Shown in pieces: positions 1 to 8,116 of a stretch of DNA of 64,000 nucleotides; position 1 is the first letter of the stretch; each line of letters begins with the position of its first letter. The notes beneath the pieces were generated by a model. That model was not told the origin of the DNA. It saw nothing but the letters and a program-made list of their open reading frames with translations, and did no database searches. A program made the position numbers and the translations under genes. The stretch comes from Akkermansiaceae bacterium (GTDB lineage: Bacteria > Verrucomicrobiota > Verrucomicrobiia > Verrucomicrobiales > Akkermansiaceae): contig JAHCBC010000002.1 in assembly GCA_019634595.1 (NCBI GenBank), forward strand, positions 930,001 to 994,000, given 5' to 3'.

Positions 1-318
1 CGCAAGTGCTTCTGACGTCTCATGATCCTGGACGTCAGCTAAAATTGTGGTGTCAGGGAGGTTAAGAGTAACCCACCTCGGTATATTACTTTCCGTGTCA
101 CGTCCGGAAAGGGTATCGGTCGTATTAGTGAACTCCAACAGCCTAGTTTTGACGAGGCTGTTCTGATAGGGAGTAACGTCTTTGAGATCGTAAGCGATGA
201 TTGCGGTTTTCACTCATCCCTTCTACCAGATCCGTCAAGGGGTGATCCTTACTGATTTGGTAATTTAAGAAAAATTAAGGAGTCAAATTAGGACACTACC
301 GAAGTCCGCGCTCCAGCA
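1..318. other. Gene-free left edge with two small inverted repeats
   Basis: No convincing reading frame is seen here. Two short perfect inverted repeats are visible: an 8-bp stem at 12-19/31-38 (CTGACGTC/GACGTCAG, 11-nt loop) and an 8-bp stem at 137-144/155-162 (AACAGCCT/AGGCTGTT, 10-nt loop). Neither is followed by a T-run, so neither is called a terminator. The stretch from about 240 to 300 is AT-rich compared with the rest of the window. Confidence 0.4.
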
Positions 319-1182
319 TCACGAAACACGGCAGAACTCCAGCCACCGGTCGTGGGCATCGTAACCGGGGGTCTCGATCACCAGTTCCGGAACGCCCAGC
401 GAGTTATAGACGCGCAGCACCGTCATCGGCTCCGCATCGATTTCCTTGCGGTGGAGCATGAGGGAGTGGCACAGACCGGGATCGATCTCCACCATGCTGG
501 CGCAGTCGTCACCGGTGATGGTGATGTGCCCTTTGTTCAGCACCAGGTCCGCCGGAGTCAGGCTCAATGCGAAATGAAAGGAGGGGGAGTGGAGCCGGCA
601 GTGGAGTTGGTGCCTCTGGCTGACACTGTGGGCCAGGATGCGTGCCAGCGGACTGTTGCCGGGGTCCTTGCGGCGGGCCTCCGCCGCACCCGCACAGCAT
701 GAGCATGCGGTGGGGCGGATCAGGTGGGATGCCCGCCAGTCATGGTATTGGCCGGAGGTGAGCGGCTGGGACGGATGGTGGTCCAGCGTGCGCCGGAAGG
801 CCTCCAGGTCGCTGAGGGAAGGGATCGCGGCGAAGGAAACCGAGCGTGGCTCCCCGTGCGTGGCGATTTCCAGTGCCAGCGAAGGCCGGGCGTGGTGGTC
901 GATCGCCACGCAGTGGAGGTGCTGCATCGCGTCAAGCGAGAGATTCATTCCCTGCTCGGGAAAAGAAAACCATCGGTCGTCACTTTGGAACGAGTCGGAC
1001 AGGGAGGTGACCACCGCCATTTCCGCCATCCAGTTGCGGGCATGGAGATAGAGCGGAGTGGTGTTGCTGAGTCCGGAGAGGACGGTGGCCGGGGCCTCCT
1101 CGATGCGGCGGTAGCGGTGGGAAGTGAGGGAATTCATGGACGAGAGGGACTTTTTCAGGTGGTGTGGCAAAGGCGGAGGCAA
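319..1182 (-). CDS. Hypothetical protein, possibly distantly HemS/ChuX-like
   Basis: The frame encodes 287 residues if it starts at the TTG at 1182, which has an AGGAG-like sequence just upstream, or 272 residues from the ATG at 1137. The TTG start overlaps the end of the upstream gene (1155), which suggests translational coupling. The middle (WFSFPEQGMNLSLDA followed by a stretch ending FAAIPSLSDLEAFRRTL) loosely recalls the repeat unit of hemin-degrading HemS/ChuX proteins, but I see no decisive motif and no heme-uptake genes nearby. A small Cys cluster (CSCC) lies near the middle. Treat the function as unknown; an HMM search against HemS/ChuX would decide. Confidence 0.55.
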   Translation of the reverse strand: MPPPLPHHLKKSLSSMNSLTSHRYRRIEEAPATVLSGLSNTTPLYLHARNWMAEMAVVTSLSDSFQSDDRWFSFPEQGMNLSLDAMQHLHCVAIDHHARPSLALEIATHGEPRSVSFAAIPSLSDLEAFRRTLDHHPSQPLTSGQYHDWRASHLIRPTACSCCAGAAEARRKDPGNSPLARILAHSVSQRHQLHCRLHSPSFHFALSLTPADLVLNKGHITITGDDCASMVEIDPGLCHSLMLHRKEIDAEPMTVLRVYNSLGVPELVIETPGYDAHDRWLEFCRVS

Positions 1183-1883
1183 TGGGCTCCTGCCGGTGCA
1201 AGCCGGAACTCGGCGGCATTCACATCCGCATAGACGATGTGGCTCCTGCTGCGGTCGGCGATACGGAGGACGGACCCTTCGACATCCACGAAGGACGGGC
1301 TGAAGCAGACCTCGCTGCGTTGCGTGGTCGTGCGGATCTCCACCTCCAGCAGGCGGCAGGCCTGGAGCGCGCCGCTTGTTTCATGGACCATGGAGTCCGG
1401 GCAGCAGGGTGAGGGTTGCTTGCATTGTTCCCATTCATCCAGCCACGCACCCGCTCCCAGCCGGTGGCTTTCCAGGCAATCCAGCGCCACGCCGCCAAAA
1501 CGCGCCAGCATGTCCCGCACCGCGGGGGAGTTCCAGTCATGGCCGTCCAGACGGACCGTGAACTCGATGGGTTTGCCCGGAGGACCCATCGCGAAAAGAG
1601 GGCATTGGTCCGGGAATTCCCTCAGCAGGTAGGCATGCTGTGGGGGCGCTAGGTCCGTCTCCAGCCCGCTGATGGCGTCGTGAAGGATGCTCCAGTCATG
1701 GGAACTGCTGCGGATGTGCAGGCCGAAGCGGGTGGCCTTCGCCAGGCTGAGGCCGGGGCGGCGCAGGATGAGCGTGCCTTTCCCCAGGGAGCAGAGGTGG
1801 TTCAGCAGCTCGTCCACCGGGCTGTGGAGACGGTAGGCGCAACTGCACGGCGCGGCGGGGCTTGTCTTCCATGAGCAGAACAT
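1155..1883 (-). CDS. Hypothetical protein, upstream partner of the preceding gene
   Basis: This 242-residue protein starts at an ATG at 1883 with an AGGA element about 9 nt upstream. It ends inside the start region of the gene at 319-1182, so the two are probably one transcript. I recognise no family. The protein is Cys-rich (several CxC/CC pairs such as KTSPAAPCSCAY and QPSPCCPDS), soluble, and has no signal peptide or membrane segment. Its C-terminal third (RLLEVEIRTTTQRSEVCFSP) resembles in style the C-terminal part of its neighbour, so the pair may be diverged paralogues; this is only inference. Confidence 0.55.
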   Translation of the reverse strand: MFCSWKTSPAAPCSCAYRLHSPVDELLNHLCSLGKGTLILRRPGLSLAKATRFGLHIRSSSHDWSILHDAISGLETDLAPPQHAYLLREFPDQCPLFAMGPPGKPIEFTVRLDGHDWNSPAVRDMLARFGGVALDCLESHRLGAGAWLDEWEQCKQPSPCCPDSMVHETSGALQACRLLEVEIRTTTQRSEVCFSPSFVDVEGSVLRIADRSRSHIVYADVNAAEFRLAPAGAHCLRLCHTT

Positions 1884-1951
1884 GCCGCCATCCTACCCCT
1901 CCGGCTGCCGGCGCGCTCGCGGGGGATTGTTCCAGATGAGCGGAATCTTGC

Positions 1952-2878
1952 TCAATTTCCGGCGGCGGGAGTCATCACCACCGGCAGGATCAGGCCTTTC
2001 TCATCGTATTGGATCTTTTCCACGGCGATCTGCCGTCGGCCCCTGTAAGGGCCGGGGCGTTCCTTCGTTTCCCAACGATGATAGACGATGAACCATTGCC
2101 CATCAGGAGATTCCACGAAGGAATGGTGACCCGGTCCCTGCCGCTCCCCGTCCTTGGAAAGGATCATTCCCCGGTAATTCCACGGTCCCACAGGGGAGGG
2201 GGCGGTCGCATAGTGGACGGAGTATTCATCGCGGTTCCACCGGCCGTTGCTGTAGGAGAGGTAGTAGGTATCCCCGCGGCGGTGCATGAAGGATCCCTCG
2301 GTGAAATGGGACGGAGTGGTGGTCGGGACCTCCCGCCGGATTTTCACCGGTTCGTCCTCCAATTCGAAGATCCGGAGCCTGGCCCCGTCGCTGCCTCCCG
2401 TGTAGAGGTAGGTTTTTCCGTTCGCCGGATCGGTGAACGCCATCGGGTCGATCGCTTCGAAGCCATTTCCGCCGGTCAGCAGCGCGCCACCGCTGTCGCG
2501 GAAAGGGCCGGTGGGGGAGTCTCCCGTTGCGACGCCGATGTGGCTGGGAAAATGGACGCTCTGTGGTCCCACCGAGTAGTAGAAATAATAACGGCCGTTC
2601 TTTTCCAGCATGGAGGGTGCCCACGCCAGCCGCCTGGGGGCGGGGTCTTCCTTCACCCATGGCAGGTCCGACAGCTTCAGGATGACGGCTTCCCGCTTCC
2701 AATCCTTCAGATCCGTGGACCGATATGCGGCGAAGAGTGGCTCGGGAGCGCCCGACTCAGTGGGGTACATCCAGTAGGTTTCCCCCACGCGGATGACGTG
2801 GGGATCCGCCCCGGCGGGCAGCGGACTGCCCAGACCGGTGAGGCTGAGCAGGAAGGAAATCGATAGGGCCTGGATCAT
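1952..2878 (-). CDS. Secreted glycoside hydrolase family 43 (arabinosidase/xylosidase-like)
   Basis: This 308-residue protein has an N-terminal signal peptide (MIQALSISFLLSLTGLGSPLPAGA). The usual GH43 five-bladed propeller signatures follow: the catalytic-base motif ADPHVI near residue 25, the middle Asp in AIDPMAF near residue 150, and the general-acid Glu in FTEGSFM near residue 195. The family cleaves alpha-L-arabinofuranosyl or beta-xylosyl linkages in plant or algal polysaccharides, and the signal peptide implies periplasmic or extracellular action. Length is normal for a catalytic domain alone, with no carbohydrate-binding module. It ends the leftward cluster after chrA with no obvious functional link. 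The substrate cannot be fixed from sequence. Confidence 0.88.
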   Translation of the reverse strand: MIQALSISFLLSLTGLGSPLPAGADPHVIRVGETYWMYPTESGAPEPLFAAYRSTDLKDWKREAVILKLSDLPWVKEDPAPRRLAWAPSMLEKNGRYYFYYSVGPQSVHFPSHIGVATGDSPTGPFRDSGGALLTGGNGFEAIDPMAFTDPANGKTYLYTGGSDGARLRIFELEDEPVKIRREVPTTTPSHFTEGSFMHRRGDTYYLSYSNGRWNRDEYSVHYATAPSPVGPWNYRGMILSKDGERQGPGHHSFVESPDGQWFIVYHRWETKERPGPYRGRRQIAVEKIQYDEKGLILPVVMTPAAGN

Positions 2879-2882
2879 TCGG

Positions 2883-4190
2883 TCATGATCCTACGGCCAG
2901 CCGGTAGAGGATGCCAAGCCCCGCGCATGCGGCCAGTGTGGGGATCACCCCGGCCTTGAACCGCTCCATGGCCACCCATGAAGCCACGGCGACCACCGCC
3001 GCGAAGAAATCGAACGATCCACCCTCAGGCCACAGGGAGTGCCAGGTGAACCAGACCGCCAGGTTCAGGATCACGCCGACGACCGCGGCGGTCATCACCG
3101 TCATCATCGAAGAGATGCGCGGGCGGGTGCCGAGCGTTTCGACATGGGGCGCCCCTAGGAAGACGAAAAGGAAACAGGGAACGAAGGTCACCCAGGTGGT
3201 GATCCCCGCGCCCAATGTGGCGGCGGCCAGCGGGCTCCATCCTTCCGGAGGATTCTGCCATGCGGCGACAAAGCCCACGAACTGCAGCACCATGATCAGC
3301 GGGCCGGGCGTCGTCTCCGCCAGGCCCAGTCCGGCCATCATCTGCCGCTGGGTCAGCCAGCCGTAGTGGTCCACCGTCATCTGGGAGACGTAGGGCAGGA
3401 CCGCATACGCCCCGCCAAAGGTGACCAGCGCCGCCTTGCTGAAAAACCAACCTTCCTGGAAATGCACCCCGCGCCAGCCCAGCCAGGCACCCACCGCCAG
3501 CAGCGGCACCCACCACAGCGCGAGGCAGGTGGTGGTGATGACCGCCGTCCGGCGGAAGCCGGCCTTCGGAGCGAGGGGGAGTTTCACCGCGGCTTCCTCT
3601 AGGGCGGCCCCGTCCGTCCCAGCCTCCGCCACCGGAACCCCTTTCCTCATGAATTTTCCTCCGGCCAGGCCCACCAGCGCCGCCACCGCCAGGATGATGA
3701 CGAAGGAAACCTTGAACACGAAGATGGCGATGAACGCCGCCACCGTGACCAGCCACAGTCCCGGTGTCTTCAGCACCTTTGAGCCGATCCGCCTCACCGC
3801 CCCCGCGACGATGGCGATGACGGCGGGGATCAACCCGTAGAACATGCCCTCAACCCACGCCACGCCGCCTCCGGCCATGTAAAGCCAACTCAAACCCAGC
3901 AACAGGAAAACGGATGGCAGCACGAACAGGACCCCTGCCGCGATGCCTCCCTTCGCCCCGTGCAGCCGCCATCCCAGGTAGGTCGCCAGTTGCTGCGCTT
4001 CCGGGCCGGGCAGCAGCATGCAGAAATTCAACGCGTGGAGAAAGTGATCTTCCGCCATCCATTTCCGCCGCTCGACGATCTCCTTGTGCATGATGGAGAT
4101 CTGGCCAGCCGGTCCGCCGAAGCTGATCCAGCCGAGCTTCCACCAGAACCGCAGGGCGTCCCGGAATGATGGTGCGGCATCTTCGTTCAT
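2883..4190 (-). CDS. chrA: ChrA-type chromate ion transporter (long-chain, two-domain)
   Basis: This 435-residue membrane protein of the CHR family exports chromate, or sulfate-like oxyanions, driven by proton motive force. Two homologous halves are visible: the first has FGGPAGQ near residue 24 and LPGPEAQQLA near residue 60, the second has FGGAYAVLPYV and GLAETTPGPL. About ten hydrophobic segments are present, and the two halves are joined by a charged linker around residues 200-225. The start is the ATG at 4190, which overlaps the stop of the upstream exporter gene by 4 nt. A longer open frame extends upstream to 4679, but that part is antisense to the exporter. No chromate reductase or regulator is nearby. 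Confidence 0.9.
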   Translation of the reverse strand: MNEDAAPSFRDALRFWWKLGWISFGGPAGQISIMHKEIVERRKWMAEDHFLHALNFCMLLPGPEAQQLATYLGWRLHGAKGGIAAGVLFVLPSVFLLLGLSWLYMAGGGVAWVEGMFYGLIPAVIAIVAGAVRRIGSKVLKTPGLWLVTVAAFIAIFVFKVSFVIILAVAALVGLAGGKFMRKGVPVAEAGTDGAALEEAAVKLPLAPKAGFRRTAVITTTCLALWWVPLLAVGAWLGWRGVHFQEGWFFSKAALVTFGGAYAVLPYVSQMTVDHYGWLTQRQMMAGLGLAETTPGPLIMVLQFVGFVAAWQNPPEGWSPLAAATLGAGITTWVTFVPCFLFVFLGAPHVETLGTRPRISSMMTVMTAAVVGVILNLAVWFTWHSLWPEGGSFDFFAAVVAVASWVAMERFKAGVIPTLAACAGLGILYRLAVGS

Positions 4191-6559
4191 GGGATCCGCC
4201 GTGTTTTCCAGCCCGGCAGCAGGAAGATGGAAACCGCCATGCTCAGCGAGATGCCGATCACCGCAACATAGCCCAGGCTCACCAGCGCCTCGCTCGATGA
4301 GGTGATGAGCGAGCCGAAGCCGATGACGTTGGACGCGCCGCAGAACAGCAGCGCCTTGCTGGTCCCGTTCCACAGTTCCTTGAAGCAGCCTCCCGTCCGC
4401 CGCAGCGTGAGAGTCACGTGGATGGCGTAGTCGATCCCCGTGCCCAGCAGCAGGGGAGTGGCCATCAGATTCACGAAGTTCCACCGCAGGCCGGTGACCT
4501 TCATGATCGCCAGCAGCATCAGCGTGCTGAAGACCATCGCGAACAGGGCCAGCAGGACATCCGCCGCGCGGCGGAAAATCAGGATCATCATCCCGACGAG
4601 CAGGATCCCCATCGGCATCAACATGCGCATCATGTCCTCGTCCACCAGCTTCGAGATCGCCGGTTTGAAAAGCGACCAACTGCTCAGCCAGATGCCATCA
4701 CCCGCCAACTTGCTGAAGGCCGGATAGTCTTTCGCCGCAGGCTCGATGCCCGGACCGGAGGTCACGGAGCCGAGCACGTATCCTCCGCCCTTTTCGTCAC
4801 GGTTAAGGAACAGCCGCATCACCTCCCGCGCGGACTCCAGTTGCGGAAAAACCAGTCCGGCTTCCGCAGACTGCCTCTCCATCGCGCTCAGCACGCCCCG
4901 GCCCAGTGCCAGGCCCTCCTCGGAAAATCCGGCGGCGTCCGCCTCCTTCAGCAACCGCTCCCGATCCCGTGCCATCGCGGAAACACGCGCACGGTTTTGT
5001 TCCTGGATCGCCGCGTCCGGCCACCAGCCGTCGGGCAGTTTCACCTCGTCCACCAGCCCGGCCTCTTTCGCTTCATCGACCCGGCGGTGTGCCTCGGCCA
5101 GCCGGGCCTGCATCTCGCCGTCGCTTTTCGCCTCCACCACCAGCCCCATGGTCTGGCTGTTCCAACCGGGGAACGCCTTTTGCATCCTGTCGAACGCCTC
5201 CATCGCCTGGCTGTTCCGGGGACGCATGATCTTCGAGTCGAAGTCGATGCCCGGCAGCCCGCTCACGAACAGCACCGTGAAGGACGCCACGGCAAGTACG
5301 GCCGTGATCGACCATGCCAGTTTCGAGCGCGGCAGCAGCCTGCCAGTCCCGACGGCGGGTGCCCGGTCCACGCCGAACTTCGCCACGAATGGAAGGTAAA
5401 GCACCAGCATCAGGATGGCCGCGGCCACCAATCCCACCGCCACGATGGTGCCGAGCTGCGCCATCCCGGGAAAGCCACCCAGATTGAGCGCGCAAAAGAC
5501 GATGGCCGTGGTCACCGCGCCGAACAGCACCGGCCTGCCGCTCGCCTCGCGCAGCGGCTTCACCTTGTGTCCCGTGACCTTCGCCTCCTGGCAGATCACC
5601 AATCCATAATCCACCGCCAGACCGATCAGGATTTCCGCCGAACTGAGCGCGATGATGCTGAGTTTTCCATACATCCATCCCGCCACTCCCAACGCCACCG
5701 CGAAGACCAGCGTCAGGATCACCGTCAGTCCCAGCAACAGGCTCAACCGCCGCTGCATCCACCAGAATAACAGGCCGATGAGGCCCAGCGTGATCGCGAT
5801 GGACCCGCTCAGGTCCGTCTCCATCGCCCGGCCGATCTCGGAGGAAAACGCCGGTTCGCCCGTGTAGCGGAGTTTCAGGTTCCCGCCATCCGCCTTCTGC
5901 CATGCCGCCACCTCAGCCTTCAGCTTGATCAGCCATGCCTCCGCGCTGCGGTAGCCGTCGATCACTTCCGGTGCTTCCACGAACAGCAGGTGTGCGCGGC
6001 CGTCCGCGCTCTCGAATGCCTCGCCTCCTTCTCCGGAGGAAGTCAGCGCCCCCACGGACGGATGGCGGAGAAAGCCCAGCGGATCATGGGATTTCATGAC
6101 CATGTCCATGCCCTCCATCGCCGTGGCGATGTCGTCGAGGGAGGCCTTGATCGCCGCCTGAGAGTTTTCCGCAGAGAGTTTCGCTGCCTGTGCCTCCGCC
6201 ACCGCCGGATCACCGTTGAGCCACAGGTAGGCCAGCAGCTCGGACAAACCTTCCGGCTCGCTCATCCACAGCGGCTGCCAGCGCGCCCGTTTCGCCACCC
6301 CCTTTTCCTCCAGATGTCCGCCCAGCGACTTCGCGGCCTCACCGAGCAGCCCTTCATCCTCTTCCCCGCCCTCGATGAGCATCACCAGCTCGTTGTTCCG
6401 GGAGAACGCCTCGTGGAAGACCTTCAGCCCCTTCACCTCCGGGAGATTTCCCGGCAGCATCGAAAGGATGTCCGTGTCAAAGCGCAGCCGCATCAGCCCC
6501 GCGGTGGCCGCGAGGATCGATACGACTAGCAGGATCGGCAATGCCAGACGGCGGAGCAT
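4187..6559 (-). CDS. RND/MMPL-superfamily exporter (HpnN-like)
   Basis: This 790-residue inner-membrane protein has the two-fold MMPL architecture: one N-terminal helix, a periplasmic loop of about 200 residues, five to six helices around residues 250-410, a second long loop, and a final helix bundle. The GLAVDYGLVI and GTGIDYAIHV stretches are the characteristic GxxxDY motifs of helix 4 in each half. Such proteins export lipids, hopanoids or hydrophobic small molecules. It lies directly upstream of chrA with a 4-nt overlap, so the two are probably cotranscribed, although a joint function is not obvious. No adaptor or outer-membrane channel gene is adjacent. Confidence 0.88.
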   Translation of the reverse strand: MLRRLALPILLVVSILAATAGLMRLRFDTDILSMLPGNLPEVKGLKVFHEAFSRNNELVMLIEGGEEDEGLLGEAAKSLGGHLEEKGVAKRARWQPLWMSEPEGLSELLAYLWLNGDPAVAEAQAAKLSAENSQAAIKASLDDIATAMEGMDMVMKSHDPLGFLRHPSVGALTSSGEGGEAFESADGRAHLLFVEAPEVIDGYRSAEAWLIKLKAEVAAWQKADGGNLKLRYTGEPAFSSEIGRAMETDLSGSIAITLGLIGLLFWWMQRRLSLLLGLTVILTLVFAVALGVAGWMYGKLSIIALSSAEILIGLAVDYGLVICQEAKVTGHKVKPLREASGRPVLFGAVTTAIVFCALNLGGFPGMAQLGTIVAVGLVAAAILMLVLYLPFVAKFGVDRAPAVGTGRLLPRSKLAWSITAVLAVASFTVLFVSGLPGIDFDSKIMRPRNSQAMEAFDRMQKAFPGWNSQTMGLVVEAKSDGEMQARLAEAHRRVDEAKEAGLVDEVKLPDGWWPDAAIQEQNRARVSAMARDRERLLKEADAAGFSEEGLALGRGVLSAMERQSAEAGLVFPQLESAREVMRLFLNRDEKGGGYVLGSVTSGPGIEPAAKDYPAFSKLAGDGIWLSSWSLFKPAISKLVDEDMMRMLMPMGILLVGMMILIFRRAADVLLALFAMVFSTLMLLAIMKVTGLRWNFVNLMATPLLLGTGIDYAIHVTLTLRRTGGCFKELWNGTSKALLFCGASNVIGFGSLITSSSEALVSLGYVAVIGISLSMAVSIFLLPGWKTRRIP

Positions 6560-6568
6560 GCGCCGAAC

Positions 6569-7216
6569 TCAAGCGGACCGCGCCCCATCCGGCAATGCGG
6601 TTCCTCGGAATCGCCTGCGTCCGGTCAACAGGACGGCTCCCCCCGCGATGGCAAGCATCCCTCCAGAGGGTTCCGGGACAGGCGTCCAACCGGTGATATC
6701 GTAGTTGATGCCCTGATAAGTGATCACGGAGAGCGATCCGCTCGAAAGGAAATTGGGATCGATGAAGGTGATGGTGGACAACTCAAGCTGGTTCTCTCCG
6801 AGCCAAAGGATTTCGCCGGTGTCAGCGCCCGTCCAGGAAAGGTGGCTCCATGTCCCCCAATCCGTGGTCGAGGAATTCCCGAAAAGCAGGAGGCTCCCGG
6901 AGGTGAGGGTCAGACTCCCCAGGGAATCGCTGAAGCCGGAAAGGGAGCCGGTGGAAAGGATGACCTCGCCTGTGTAGATATTCCCACTGGAAAGCTCCAG
7001 GCTTCCGCTCCCTGATTTGCTGAGACCTCCCCAGTTGACCACACCGCTGCCATGGATGGAAGCTCCGCCTCCCGCGATGGTGAGGACTCCGGAGGAGCCG
7101 TATTCCGCCGGATAGGCCCCGGCAAACCCATAGCTGCGGAAACCCGCGGCATGCGAGGCTGCGGTGGCAGCAAGCAGGAAACCGAAAAGCGGGACTGTCA
7201 TCGCGGAGGGGTGCAT
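6569..7216 (-). CDS. PEP-CTERM sorting-domain secreted protein
   Basis: The protein is 215 residues from 7216 or 210 from the ATG at 7201, which opens directly into a signal peptide (MTVPLFGFLLAATAASHAAG). The body is low-complexity and rich in Gly, Ser and Thr. It ends in a canonical PEP-CTERM tripartite tail: VPEPSGG, a short hydrophobic helix, then the basic GRRRFR cluster. This tail is read by an exosortase, which anchors or releases the protein at the cell surface; no exosortase gene is in this window. No Shine-Dalgarno sequence favours either start. The gene sits 9 bp downstream of the MMPL gene start and shares its strand. Confidence 0.85.
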   Translation of the reverse strand: MHPSAMTVPLFGFLLAATAASHAAGFRSYGFAGAYPAEYGSSGVLTIAGGGASIHGSGVVNWGGLSKSGSGSLELSSGNIYTGEVILSTGSLSGFSDSLGSLTLTSGSLLLFGNSSTTDWGTWSHLSWTGADTGEILWLGENQLELSTITFIDPNFLSSGSLSVITYQGINYDITGWTPVPEPSGGMLAIAGGAVLLTGRRRFRGTALPDGARSA

Positions 7217-7317
7217 TTACTGATGGAACTCTGTGGGAGCGGGGAGGTTCAGGCAAGCAGCATCGTATTCCGCGGTCCCGCCATCCTGCCATTGGCGGTA
7301 GGACGGTTCCCAGCCCC

Positions 7318-7565
7318 TCCGACTGAAGGCGGATGTCTTCAACCTGACGTCGGATACCCGTGAGGCGGAGCCAGCCTGTTGGGGGCGTGATTTCCCCGGA
7401 ACAGTCATTGCGGAGGGGGCGCGGAATCTCACCCTCCCGGCCGCGGGAAGTGTGGCGGAACCGCTGGATTCCAAGCTGCCATCCGCCCTGGCATGGTGTT
7501 CGTGGAGATCTCCGTGAAGGACAAGCAGGCAGAGGGGAGTGTTCTCCCGGAGTCTGCATGCCGGA
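7318..7565 (+). pseudogene. Possible decayed beta-sandwich fragment
   Basis: Reading the plus strand, a protein-like stretch (LRLKADVFNLTSDTREAEP, then VIAEGARNLTLPAAGSV) runs to about 7490. The sense then appears to continue in another frame (GMVFVEISVKDKQAEG). This looks like the C-terminal beta-sandwich of a secreted enzyme that has lost its start and taken a frameshift. No full-length gene is present. The antisense frames here are shadows. Confidence is low; a BLASTX of 7300-7600 allowing frameshifts would settle it. Confidence 0.3.
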
Positions 7566-7603
7566 CCGTCGGGGGGGAGCATAGGAGCGTGGGAGCGGTT
7601 CCG

Positions 7604-7897
7604 TCAGGCCGTGCGCTGCATCGGGCGCTGCGTCTTGAAGGAATGCTCGATCTGCCGCAGCTCCGAATGCCCAAGGGAGCGGACAAGCCGCTGGAAACGG
7701 AGCCGGGCCCCCGACGAGCCGGTTTCCGCCGCCTGGCGGTAGAGGAAATACAGCCTCCGGTTGTTGTCCAGCGAATGGATCAACTGGTTCAGGGAAACGA
7801 ATTCACCGGGAATGTTAGAGATGCGGCGGCGGCTCCTTTTGGTTGGAGGGATGACCCACAGCGGGGCGCACCGGTTTTTTTTGGCTTTTCCGGACAT
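7604..7897 (-). CDS. Small basic hypothetical protein
   Basis: This 97-residue frame encodes a strongly basic, soluble protein (MSGKAKKNRCAP start, HSELRQIEHSFKTQRP near the end) with a central stretch that could form helices (LNQLIHSLDNNRRLYFLYRQA). There is no clear Shine-Dalgarno sequence and I know of no family match. It is kept because its composition is protein-like and it fills an otherwise gene-free gap, but it may be spurious. Confidence 0.35.
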   Translation of the reverse strand: MSGKAKKNRCAPLWVIPPTKRSRRRISNIPGEFVSLNQLIHSLDNNRRLYFLYRQAAETGSSGARLRFQRLVRSLGHSELRQIEHSFKTQRPMQRTA

Positions 7898-8031
7898 GTG
7901 TGTGTTTGGGGAAGCAGGATGGTGGGATGGAAGCCGTTCGGGGGGATGGCTTTTGTGGTGTGGCTGTGTCTTTCTCCCATGGATTCGAAGCTTGCACCAT
8001 CGGACCTAGGACGGAGCAGAGGGGTGATGTG

Positions 8032-8044
8032 ACTCCGACTTTGG
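8032..8044. promoter_or_regulatory. 13-nt motif shared with the globin/response-regulator intergenic region
   Basis: ACTCCGACTTTGG occurs here, 73-85 nt before the sensor kinase start, and again at 10213-10225 between the divergent globin and response-regulator genes. At the second site it continues into GTCGG, making a CCGAC-GTCGG hairpin. A shared site in front of a kinase and a regulator could be an operator or a common promoter element. This is inference from two copies only. Confidence 0.3.
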
Positions 8045-8116
8045 GAGGAACCTATTTCCGTATTAATCGGGGTTTCCAGATGCGGGATGTTGTGCTAGCC
8101 CTCTGCCTAACAAGGC

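Noticed and set aside
4191..4679. N-terminal extension of the chromate transporter
   Set aside because: The extension is antisense-like, low in hydrophobic content and lies inside the exporter gene; the ATG at 4190 with a 4-nt overlap is better.
4418..5770. 450-residue plus-strand frame within the exporter gene
   Set aside because: His/Arg/Gln-rich antisense shadow typical of high-GC coding DNA; the opposite strand is a clear MMPL protein.
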